From the NCBI GenBank assembly GCA_937915785.1, contig CALGGY010000070.1, positions 1 to 24,166 of the forward strand: DNA of 24,166 nt, in the 5' to 3' direction. Below are positions 7,587 through 14,729 of the stretch, piece by piece. Source of the DNA: an uncultured Bacteroidales bacterium (GTDB lineage: Bacteria; Bacteroidota; Bacteroidia; Bacteroidales; P3). The position numbers and the translations under genes were made by a program. Each line of letters opens with the position of its first letter. Within the stretch, counting starts at the first letter, position 1. The notes under the pieces are model-generated. The model was not told the DNA's origin. It made no database searches and saw only the letters and a list, made by a program, of their open reading frames with translations.

Positions 7587-8611
7587 CAAACAAAAAAATA
7601 TCCATAGTTATACTAAACTGGAACGGACGCAAAATGCTGGAACAGTTCCTTCCCTCGGTGATGCAATACAGCTCCCACGTGGCACATGTTGTGGTGGCCG
7701 ACAACGCCTCCACCGACGACTCCGCAACGTTTCTGCGCACCAACTATCCACAAATAAACCTCATACAGAACGACAAAAACTACGGTTTCGCCGAAGGCTA
7801 CAACAAAGCCCTTGCTCATGTTGACGCCGACTACTACGTGATACTGAACTCCGACGTGGAGGTAACCCCCAACTGGATTGAGCCTGTGGTGGAGCTGATG
7901 GAAAACGACGAAAAAATAGCCATCTGCCAGCCCAAGCTGCTCTCGCACATCAACCGCGATAATTTCGAATATGCGGGCGGCGCCGGCGGTTTCATCGACC
8001 GTTTCGGATACCCTTTCTGCCGCGGACGGATGTTCAGCACTTTGGAGAAAGACCTCGGCCAATACGACGACATACGCGAGGTGTTCTGGGCCTCAGGAGC
8101 TGCAATGTTCGTAAAAGCGCCTATATTCCACCAACTTGGCGGTTTTGACGGCAATTTCTTCGCACATATGGAAGAGATAGACTTTTGCTGGCGTGCCAAA
8201 AACCACGGCTACAAAGTCATGTACTGTCCCAGTTCTAAGATTTTCCACGTGGGCGGCGGCACATTGCCACCCAGTTCGCCGTTCAAGACGTTTCTCAATT
8301 TTCGCAACAATTTCGCACTGCTATACAAAAACCTGCGCCGGCACAGCCTTGCCTACGTGTTCCCAACACGCATTGTGCTCGACTACGTGGCGGCATTGCG
8401 CTTCCTCACCGAAGGCAAGCCTAAAGAATTCTGGGCTGTGGTAAAGGCGCACTTGGCCTTTTACCGCATGGTGCCCAACCTCACCAAAAAACGCCGCCGC
8501 ATGGAACATCGCAAAGTGAGCGATATATACCGCGGGAGCGTGGTGTTTGACTACTATCTTTTCAAAAAAACTAGATTTTCGGCTCTCAGCACAAAGAGGT
8601 TCAGCAAATAA
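7583..8611 (+). CDS. Family 2 glycosyltransferase (rhamnosyltransferase-like)
   Basis: A 342-residue GT-A fold glycosyltransferase of family GT2, resembling WbbL-type rhamnosyltransferases. Visible marks are the N-terminal strand SIVILNWNGRKMLE, the nucleotide-binding VVVADNASTDDS (Asp40), NYGFAEGYNKAL, a DxD-like metal site NSDVE (Asp91), FWASGAAMFVK, and the acceptor-side HMEEIDFCWRAKNHGY, then HVGGGT. The last ~100 residues are basic and partly hydrophobic, which suggests membrane association. Sugar donor and acceptor are unknown. Its ATG overlaps the acyltransferase stop (ATGA), so translation is likely coupled, and the two probably modify lipopolysaccharide or a related glycolipid. A 27 bp gap separates its end from the convergent VanX-like gene. 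Confidence 0.92.
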   Translation: MTNKKISIVILNWNGRKMLEQFLPSVMQYSSHVAHVVVADNASTDDSATFLRTNYPQINLIQNDKNYGFAEGYNKALAHVDADYYVILNSDVEVTPNWIEPVVELMENDEKIAICQPKLLSHINRDNFEYAGGAGGFIDRFGYPFCRGRMFSTLEKDLGQYDDIREVFWASGAAMFVKAPIFHQLGGFDGNFFAHMEEIDFCWRAKNHGYKVMYCPSSKIFHVGGGTLPPSSPFKTFLNFRNNFALLYKNLRRHSLAYVFPTRIVLDYVAALRFLTEGKPKEFWAVVKAHLAFYRMVPNLTKKRRRMEHRKVSDIYRGSVVFDYYLFKKTRFSALSTKRFSK

Positions 8612-8638
8612 GCCGACCCACATTTTACAACAATTGCC

Positions 8639-9400
8639 CTATTTTTTCAGAATCTCCACCGGAAATTTGAAATAGGTGTCGGGATACGGTTCATCCTTGA
8701 GGGTGAAATGCCACCACTCACAATCGTACGGCTTGAATCCGTGGCGCAACATGGCGGCACGCAGTATCATGCGGTTGGCAAACTGCGTGGCGGTGATGGT
8801 GTCGTTGGTGCGATACTCCATAGTTTCGGAGTTGCCGCCACAGTCGGGATGGCTCTCGTGTCCGAACCAGTCGAAAGTGCCGCCCATGTCGAGTTCCTTT
8901 TCGGTATTCATGTCGAAAAGCGTGAGGTCAACCGTGGAGCCGCGTGAGTGGCCGCTTTGCTCGGCAATATATCCCAGCTCGAACAGCCGGCTTTTGTCCA
9001 CATTGGGATAGAAATAAGGCCTCATAGCAGTGTCGGCAAGGTCGGCGCCCCAGCGCATAAAATGGTCCACAGCCATCTGAGGACGGTAAGCATCGTAGAT
9101 TTTCAAACGGTAGCCCATTGCCTTGACGTCGTCGCTTACGGCGCGCAGACTGTCGGCGGCACGCTTGGTGAGCAGCGCCACAGGTGCCAGATAGCCGTCG
9201 ATACGGGCCCCGACAAAATTGTAAGTGCTGTAGTAGCGTATTTCCAAAATAGCGTCGGGCACACGGTCGGTAACCAAGACAAAATCGCTGGAATTATTCT
9301 CTGCTACAGTCTGTTCGGGCGCCGGCGAGCTGCTGCAAGAGTATTGGAACACGGCAAACGTCATGGCCAATAAAACAAAGATAAAGTTTTTTTGATGCAT
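8639..9400 (-). CDS. VanX-like D-Ala-D-Ala dipeptidase lipoprotein (M15D)
   Basis: A 253-residue zinc peptidase of family M15D, which cleaves D-alanyl-D-alanine or similar D,D-dipeptides from peptidoglycan turnover. The signal peptide ends in a lipobox-like YSC (Cys22), so it should be a periplasmic or surface lipoprotein. The zinc-site motif is SGHSRGSTVDLTL (His151, Asp158). The second part is EWWHF (catalytic Glu228, zinc ligand His231). Arg106 in DAYRP corresponds to the conserved VanX arginine. No vanHA-like genes are nearby, so the role is probably cell-wall recycling and not glycopeptide resistance. ATG at 9398-9400 is preferred over an adjacent GTG one codon upstream. It follows the CobW gene by 44 bp and is the last gene of a long minus-strand run. 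Confidence 0.93.
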   Translation of the reverse strand: MHQKNFIFVLLAMTFAVFQYSCSSSPAPEQTVAENNSSDFVLVTDRVPDAILEIRYYSTYNFVGARIDGYLAPVALLTKRAADSLRAVSDDVKAMGYRLKIYDAYRPQMAVDHFMRWGADLADTAMRPYFYPNVDKSRLFELGYIAEQSGHSRGSTVDLTLFDMNTEKELDMGGTFDWFGHESHPDCGGNSETMEYRTNDTITATQFANRMILRAAMLRHGFKPYDCEWWHFTLKDEPYPDTYFKFPVEILKK

Positions 9401-9444
9401 CACAAATACTTTATTGTTAGGTTATATGAATACTATAACAGCCG

Positions 9445-10737
9445 TCAGTTGCTTTTCACGAGGCAGTCGTCGAGCTGGCGGATAAGTTCGTCGCGGTCCA
9501 TTTTCTGGCCTATGAACACCAGTTTCTGCATACGGTCGCCGTAAAGGTCGTCCCAATCGTTGAGAATCTGCGGATTGGCTATCATAAACTGCTGAAGGTC
9601 TTCGGGCGGCATGGAGGCGTACCACTGTCCGGCATCGCGCAGCGACACCTGTTTGCCCACTTGGTCGAAAACGTAACAGGTATCGTACTCCTCGCGGAAA
9701 TAGCACACGCCCTTGGCACGTATCACGTTCTTTGGCAGACGGCTTACAAGCTCGTCGAAACGGCGCAGGTAGAAAGGCTTGCGTGAATGATAAACAAAAG
9801 TGCTGATGCCATATTCCTCGGCCTCGCCCTCGTCGTGGTGATGATGGTCGTGGCCGTGGCCGTGGTCATGGTCGTCGTCATCATCGTCATCGTGTTCGTG
9901 GTGATGATGTTCATCATGTTCGTGGCCATCGTGGTCGTCATCATCATCATGGTCATCGTCATCGTGGTGGTGGTGGTGTATGTGCAGGTCGTCGTCATCG
10001 TCGTCGTGAATATCCTCCACCACACGCACCCAAGTGGCGGAAGTGGCAGTTTTTTCGAAATCGAACATGTGCGTGTGCAGTATCTGGTCGAACTCCACAT
10101 TGCCGTAGTCGCAGGTTATGATGCGTGCCTTGGGGTTGAGGGTGTGCACCAGCTGACGTATGCGTCCCAGCTCCTGTTCGGGCACTTCGGAGGCTTTGTT
10201 TATCAGCACTATGTTGCAGAACTCAATTTGTTGGATGATAAGGTTTTCGAGGTCGTCTTCCTCAAATTTGCCTTTCACAAGGTCCTTGCCGCTAAAGTCG
10301 CTCTGCATACGCAGGGCGTCCACCACGGTTACCACGCAGTCGAGGCTCGGCAGGCCGTGTCGTGTGTATTTCTCTTCGATGTTGGGCATGGAGCAGATGG
10401 TCTGTGCAATGGGTTCGGGCTCGCAGATGCCGCTGGCTTCGATAACTATGTAGTCGAACTTGCGCTGGGCAATGATTTCGCTCAGTTGCTCGATAAGGTC
10501 CATTTTCAGCGTGCAGCAGATGCAGCCGTTTTGCAGGGCCACAAGACTTTCGTCCTTTTGCCCCACCACACCGCCTTGCTGTATAAGGTCGGCGTCGATG
10601 TTCACTTCGCCCAAATCGTTCACTATCACTGCAAAACGCAGTCCTTTACGGTTGTTGAGTATGTTGTTTACAAGAGTGGTTTTGCCGCTTCCCAAATAGC
10701 CTGTGAGCAGCAGGACGGGGATATTGTATTGTTCCAT
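9445..10737 (-). CDS. CobW/COG0523 G3E GTPase with long Asp/His loop (metallochaperone-type)
   Basis: A 430-residue G3E-family P-loop GTPase of the CobW/COG0523 group, whose members deliver metals, often zinc, to enzymes. The P-loop is GYLGSGKT (13-20). The metal-binding CxCC motif is CICC (72-75). The Mg/switch segment EASGICEP and the guanine-site LINKAS follow. Residues about 240-305 are an exceptional Asp/His run, by hand count some 24 His and 28 Asp in about 62 residues, that replaces the usual short His-rich linker. A typical CobW C-terminal domain follows (YHSRKPFYLRRFDELV to VFIGQKMDRDELIRQLD). The gene starts 25 bp after the transglutaminase-like gene and precedes the zinc dipeptidase gene by 44 bp. 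No Zur site was recognised. Confidence 0.93.
   Translation of the reverse strand: MEQYNIPVLLLTGYLGSGKTTLVNNILNNRKGLRFAVIVNDLGEVNIDADLIQQGGVVGQKDESLVALQNGCICCTLKMDLIEQLSEIIAQRKFDYIVIEASGICEPEPIAQTICSMPNIEEKYTRHGLPSLDCVVTVVDALRMQSDFSGKDLVKGKFEEDDLENLIIQQIEFCNIVLINKASEVPEQELGRIRQLVHTLNPKARIITCDYGNVEFDQILHTHMFDFEKTATSATWVRVVEDIHDDDDDDLHIHHHHHDDDDHDDDDDHDGHEHDEHHHHEHDDDDDDDHDHGHGHDHHHHDEGEAEEYGISTFVYHSRKPFYLRRFDELVSRLPKNVIRAKGVCYFREEYDTCYVFDQVGKQVSLRDAGQWYASMPPEDLQQFMIANPQILNDWDDLYGDRMQKLVFIGQKMDRDELIRQLDDCLVKSN
9830..10012 (-). repeat. Low-complexity trinucleotide tract coding for the Asp/His loop
   Basis: Within the CobW gene about 180 bp consist almost only of GAC/GAT and CAC/CAT codons on the minus strand, read as GTC/ATC/GTG/ATG triplets on plus. 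It is an imperfect triplet repeat that stays in frame. Such tracts can change length by slippage in units of one residue, so loop length probably differs among strains. Short-read assembly may also have collapsed or expanded it. Confidence 0.85.
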
Positions 10738-10762
10738 AATTAGTTATAAGTTTAAGTATCTG

Positions 10763-13462
10763 TTATTTAATCTGTATCAATGTTTTATAGATAAGCTCGG
10801 CGGTGCCAATGCGGTATCCCTCGCTTTTGAAAACCAGATTTCCGCCCTTGTCGACGATGAAAATCAGCGGATAGTTGTCGCGGAAATACTGTTTGGATTC
10901 TGTAAGCACTTGGTTCTGTAAGCCATTGCAGTCCACTGTAACGATGGTGTTTTTCGGCAGGTTCCAACGCTGTTTGTCGAAAGGCTGTGTGTTCCGGTCG
11001 CAGGGTATCACCAAAAGTATGTTGCCGCCACATTTGTCGAAGGTGCCGCGCATTGCCCCCAACTCCTTGAGGGTGTGTTTGGCAGGTTCGCGATTGGCAT
11101 CAATGAAGCAGAGCACCAGCGGTTTTTCCTTTGCCAAATCCAAGAGTTTAATATCTCCGTCAGAAGTTTCAAAGGCGATATCGGAAGAAATTTTGCCGTA
11201 ATTCTCGCCGGGACGTGCCTCCAGTGGACGAATTACAATCTCTTTGACGATGGTTTTCCCTTCGGGGATGTTGAAAAACTCCAGCCGAGAGAGGGCGGCT
11301 CCGTCGCTGTAGCGGTTGCCGGTGGAAAGCATATAATAGCCCGCCTCCAGCTCCAGCGTGGCAGGGAACGAGGCCACACGCGGGTCGTTCTCATAGTCGA
11401 AGGAGGTGAAATCGCCGTCCTTGAACTTGGCGATGGTGAAATGGCTCCAGTACTGCACTGGCATTTTGGCAGCGCCCATGTAATCAAGGCGCAGCTTGCC
11501 AGTCTTGGCTGGTTCCTGTCTTTCGGCGAAGGATACAATCTGCCAATTATAATTTTTGTCGTCGTACACAAACAGCTGCTCTGTGGCGTTGTCCATATAG
11601 GCAGGGATGCCAGCGGCGCGGCAGGCGGCGATGAAAAAAATGTCGCGGCTGTGCGGGTCGGCGTGGCGGAGCTTGTAAACACCCACGGGCGAGATAGGGC
11701 AGCGGTAGTAGTTGCCGGTGTCGTCCACCGCGATGTTCTGCTCCGTCCAACGGCGGAGGCTGTCGACGGTATAGCCACGGAAAACTTTCCCGAGTTCCTC
11801 GCGGTAAGACCGCACCATCTCGTTGCTTATGCGGGCGGGAAGAAGACCCTTTTCAAACCCTCCATATCCTTCAAATAATCCAGGAGCAAAATGAGCTTCG
11901 AGTACATCACTTGTGATGTCGCGCAGGTCTTTGTCGCTGTACGTTCTAAGATATTCATATATCAGCGGTTTATAGTATTCTTCTTGATGACAGTCTTTAT
12001 TCCAAACAATATAAATAGGGGCAATGCCCTTCCATATATCAATGCTATCCGTATTATTATTAAGGAATTTAATAATCTCCGCAAAATTGCCTTCGCTCTT
12101 GTGGATAATTTTCCATGCCTGTTCATTAGTCAGGTTGGGGTTGGCTTTTATCATCTGTTTAAAATTCTCCTTTGTCGGGAACGTCTGCCAATAGGTGTTG
12201 CGGATGCTGTCCTCGTAGGCCAGCCGGCGGGCGTTGGCGGTCAGCTCCTCGTCGGAAACGTAGTCGGTGCGGTAATTGCCTTCGGGCGGTGCCATTTCCA
12301 GATTTTCCACATATTCGCCACCTTCGGAGCGGGTAAGTTTAAGGGTTACAGTATCGGTTTTACGCACATCAATTTTGGCGTAGCCGTATTTTCCATCCTT
12401 GCAGGCCCATATTAGCAGGTCGCCCAAGCCGGTGGTGAGCGAGGCTTGGCCGTTGGCATCGGCGGTCATGGTGGCAAGGGTGTAGTATTCGGAGTAGTTG
12501 TACAGCTTGAACTTTACCTGTGCTCCTTGCAGGGGTTTGCCGTCGGCGTCTTGCACAATGGCGGTGATATGGCGGGTTTCGGCATAGTGGCTGAGCAGGT
12601 TCAGCTCGCTGTAGAGCGATGTGCGGCGCACCACCTCCTCATCGCCTTTGTATCGGCCAAAAGCCTTGGTGTGCACCATCATGCAGCGCGTGGAGGGTAT
12701 GGTAAACCACGCCATGTTGAGTTTGGCGTCGGGTTCGCAGGCTCCGAGGTAGTACCATTGTCCGTCCACCCACACCTCAACCCATGCGTGGTTGTCGTCG
12801 GTATGTGCCCAGCGTGGGGTGTAGCACTGTCGGGCGGGTATGCCCACGGCGCGCAATGCCGTAACGGCCAAGGTGGATTCCTCGCCACAGCGTCCGTAGC
12901 CAGTGCGTATGGTGGCAAGAGGTGCGGAGGTGCGTATGTCGCTCGGACGGTAAGTAACTTTTTCGTGGCACCAATGGTTCACCTCCAAGGCGGCATCGTA
13001 CATGGCCATACCTTTCACCCGGTCTTTCAACTCACTGAAAATGAACATTCGCGCGGTGTCGAGGTTTTCGTTGTTCACACGATAAACCAGCACGAAATGG
13101 CGGAACACGTCCTCCGGCACCGTACGCCCCCACGCAAAAGTGTCGCGGGCAGCGAAGGAGGAACGCACCTGCTGAAGGAAGAAACTGCCGTCGTAGTCGG
13201 CAAGGTCGCTGTAGGGCATGTAGGCGTAGAGAAATTTCAAGGCTTCCTGCTCCTCCATAGTCAAGGCACTGTCCAAAACCGAGAACAGCTCTTCGGCACG
13301 TCCTGCGGCAAGGGTTTTGCGGGCTTCGAAATCCTGTTCCACCTGTGCGCGATAGTCGGCATCGGTTATAAAATGCTGTTCCCTCTGGCACGATGTGGAG
13401 CAGAAAAGCATCGCTACAAAAGCGGCAAAAGCCATTAAAAGTGCGAAAGGTGATTTTTTCAT
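10763..13462 (-). CDS. Large transglutaminase-fold lipoprotein with degenerate second copy and Trx-like end
   Basis: An 899-residue predicted lipoprotein (signal peptide, lipobox STSC with Cys25). The first transglutaminase-like domain has an intact triad: Cys192 in GYGRCGEES, His225 in NHAWVEVW and Asp245 in CEPDAKL. About residues 300-385 form a carboxypeptidase-regulatory/Ig-like domain (ITAIVQDADGKPLQGAQVKF). A helical region follows, then a second transglutaminase-like stretch (about 570-720), in which RDIFFIAACRAAGIPA aligns with ESTLAVTALRAVGIPA, but Pro603 and Tyr638 stand in place of the Cys and His. The last ~150 residues resemble a redoxin/thioredoxin fold (KPLVLCFIDANREPAKHT, later YPLIFIVDKGGNLVFKSEGY) without a CxxC. 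Activity could be protease-like or crosslinking; substrate unknown. It starts 39 bp after the thioesterase gene. Confidence 0.87.
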   Translation of the reverse strand: MKKSPFALLMAFAAFVAMLFCSTSCQREQHFITDADYRAQVEQDFEARKTLAAGRAEELFSVLDSALTMEEQEALKFLYAYMPYSDLADYDGSFFLQQVRSSFAARDTFAWGRTVPEDVFRHFVLVYRVNNENLDTARMFIFSELKDRVKGMAMYDAALEVNHWCHEKVTYRPSDIRTSAPLATIRTGYGRCGEESTLAVTALRAVGIPARQCYTPRWAHTDDNHAWVEVWVDGQWYYLGACEPDAKLNMAWFTIPSTRCMMVHTKAFGRYKGDEEVVRRTSLYSELNLLSHYAETRHITAIVQDADGKPLQGAQVKFKLYNYSEYYTLATMTADANGQASLTTGLGDLLIWACKDGKYGYAKIDVRKTDTVTLKLTRSEGGEYVENLEMAPPEGNYRTDYVSDEELTANARRLAYEDSIRNTYWQTFPTKENFKQMIKANPNLTNEQAWKIIHKSEGNFAEIIKFLNNNTDSIDIWKGIAPIYIVWNKDCHQEEYYKPLIYEYLRTYSDKDLRDITSDVLEAHFAPGLFEGYGGFEKGLLPARISNEMVRSYREELGKVFRGYTVDSLRRWTEQNIAVDDTGNYYRCPISPVGVYKLRHADPHSRDIFFIAACRAAGIPAYMDNATEQLFVYDDKNYNWQIVSFAERQEPAKTGKLRLDYMGAAKMPVQYWSHFTIAKFKDGDFTSFDYENDPRVASFPATLELEAGYYMLSTGNRYSDGAALSRLEFFNIPEGKTIVKEIVIRPLEARPGENYGKISSDIAFETSDGDIKLLDLAKEKPLVLCFIDANREPAKHTLKELGAMRGTFDKCGGNILLVIPCDRNTQPFDKQRWNLPKNTIVTVDCNGLQNQVLTESKQYFRDNYPLIFIVDKGGNLVFKSEGYRIGTAELIYKTLIQIK

Positions 13463-13501
13463 ATTATCAATTGTTTACAGCCATTATCTTTAAGATATGC
13501 T

Positions 13502-13903
13502 TTACACACCCTTGATACGGGCAAAGAGCTCCGGAAACCGCGTTGCCAACGACACCGGACGGCCGTTCTCCAAAAAACAGTGTGTGCTTTGTGCCGTGCA
13601 CACAACCTCGCTGCCAACGCGCATGGTGTACACAAAAACAATCTTGAGCGGTGTGGTTTTTTCCACTTCCACAATTATCTCTATCCGGTCTTTGAACGTG
13701 GTGGTGCGTTTATACACGCAGTCCACCGAAACCACGGGCGAAACCACGCCTTCGGCCTCCATGCGGTCGAACCCGAAACCCATCTGGTCCATCCAGTCCA
13801 CACGAGCCTCTTCCATAAACCGTATGTAGTTGCTGTGGTGCGTTATGCCCATGCGGTCGCACTCGTAGTACTTAACCTCGTGTATGTAGGGTTTCACATG
13901 CAT
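13502..13903 (-). CDS. YbgC-like hotdog-fold acyl-CoA thioesterase
   Basis: A 133-residue single hotdog-fold protein of the YbgC/FadM/4-hydroxybenzoyl-CoA thioesterase group, which hydrolyses acyl-CoA or acyl-ACP thioesters. The family motif reads YYECDRMGITHHSNYIRFMEEAR, with Asp16 as the likely catalytic residue and His22/His23 beside it. The following strands (VVSVDCVYKRTTTFKDRIEI) and a closing FLENGRPVSLATRFPEL fit the family. I chose ATG at 13901-13903; a TTG two codons upstream is also in frame. Substrate chain length cannot be told. It starts 11 bp after dapD and is followed 39 bp later by the transglutaminase-like gene, so the link to either neighbour is operon position only. Confidence 0.9.
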   Translation of the reverse strand: MHVKPYIHEVKYYECDRMGITHHSNYIRFMEEARVDWMDQMGFGFDRMEAEGVVSPVVSVDCVYKRTTTFKDRIEIIVEVEKTTPLKIVFVYTMRVGSEVVCTAQSTHCFLENGRPVSLATRFPELFARIKGV

Positions 13904-13914
13904 ATCCAACAGTT

Positions 13915-14727
13915 TTACACTTCCACTCCGTAGTCGCGGAGGGCGGTGTTGAGCGAGGTCTTGAGGTCGGTGGAGGGTTTACGCTGACCAATGATAAGGG
14001 CGCAGGGCACATTGTAGATGCCGGCAGGGAACTGTTTTGGAATGTTGCCGGGGATAACCACCGAGCGGGGCGGTACAAATCCTTTGTATACTTTTGGTTC
14101 GGAGCCGGTTACGTCGATAATCTTGGTGGAGCCGGTTATCACCACGCCGGCACCAATCACTGCTTCGGTAGCGATATGTGCACCTTCCACAATAATGCAG
14201 CGCGAGCCGATAAAACAGTGGTCCTCAATAATTACGGGTGCGGCCTGCACGGGTTCCAGCACTCCGCCGATGCCCACGCCGCCGCTCAGGTGCACGTTTT
14301 TGCCTATCTGTGCGCACGAGCCCACGGTGGCCCACGTGTCCACCATGGTACCGCTGTCCACGTAGGCACCGATGTTTACGTAAGAGGGCATCATCACCAC
14401 ACCTTTGGCAAGGTAGGAGCCGTAGCGGGCAATGGCATGAGGCACCACACGCACGCCCTGCGAGGCGAAGTCGTGTTTCAGGGCTATCTTGTCGTGGAAT
14501 TCGAAAGGCGGCAACTCCATGGTCCGCATCTCGCAGATGGGGAAATAGAGTATTACGGCTTTCTTAACCCACTCGTTCACAACCCATTGACCATCATTTT
14601 TGGGCTCGGCAATGCGGATGAGGCCTTTGTCCAGCTTTTCGATGGTGGAGCGTATAGCATTACGCACATCTTCGTTTTTCAGAAGGTCGCGGTTGTGCCA
14701 CGCCTGTTCTATAAGTTGTTGTTCCAT
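13915..14727 (-). CDS. dapD: Tetrahydrodipicolinate N-succinyltransferase DapD
   Basis: A 270-residue acyltransferase with a left-handed beta-helix of hexapeptide repeats. It succinylates tetrahydrodipicolinate in the succinylase branch of meso-diaminopimelate and lysine synthesis. Visible marks are the N-terminal helical domain, RIAEP and WVVNEWVKKAVILYF, then the helix coils from about residue 100: GAYVDSGTMVDTWATVGSCAQIGKNVHLSGGVGIGG, VLEPVQAAPVIIEDHCFIGS and IVEGAHIATEAVIGAG. The C-terminal NVPCALIIGQRK segment closes the protein. Length is normal. It sits 2 bp after the S46 peptidase stop and 11 bp before the thioesterase gene, so it is firmly inside the minus-strand run. Diaminopimelate feeds peptidoglycan, which fits the nearby wall-related genes. 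Confidence 0.96.
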   Translation of the reverse strand: MEQQLIEQAWHNRDLLKNEDVRNAIRSTIEKLDKGLIRIAEPKNDGQWVVNEWVKKAVILYFPICEMRTMELPPFEFHDKIALKHDFASQGVRVVPHAIARYGSYLAKGVVMMPSYVNIGAYVDSGTMVDTWATVGSCAQIGKNVHLSGGVGIGGVLEPVQAAPVIIEDHCFIGSRCIIVEGAHIATEAVIGAGVVITGSTKIIDVTGSEPKVYKGFVPPRSVVIPGNIPKQFPAGIYNVPCALIIGQRKPSTDLKTSLNTALRDYGVEV

Positions 14728-14729
14728 AT

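Noticed and set aside
8639..9400. VanX-like gene as a vancomycin resistance gene
   Set aside because: No vanH, D-Ala-D-Lac ligase or VanRS-like genes are near; chromosomal homologues usually serve in peptidoglycan turnover.
9787..10743. Val/Met/Ile-rich open frame opposite the Asp/His loop, looking like a membrane protein
   Set aside because: The apparent hydrophobic run is only the reverse reading of GAC/CAC repeats in the CobW gene.
12446..13438. A 330-codon open frame antisense to the transglutaminase-like gene
   Set aside because: It spans the conserved catalytic region of the minus-strand gene and shows no start context or motifs.
13485..13497. TATCTT-T-AAGATA inverted repeat before the transglutaminase-like gene
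   Set aside because: Only six AT-rich base pairs in a 39 bp gap. Chance is likely and there is no second copy to support an operator.
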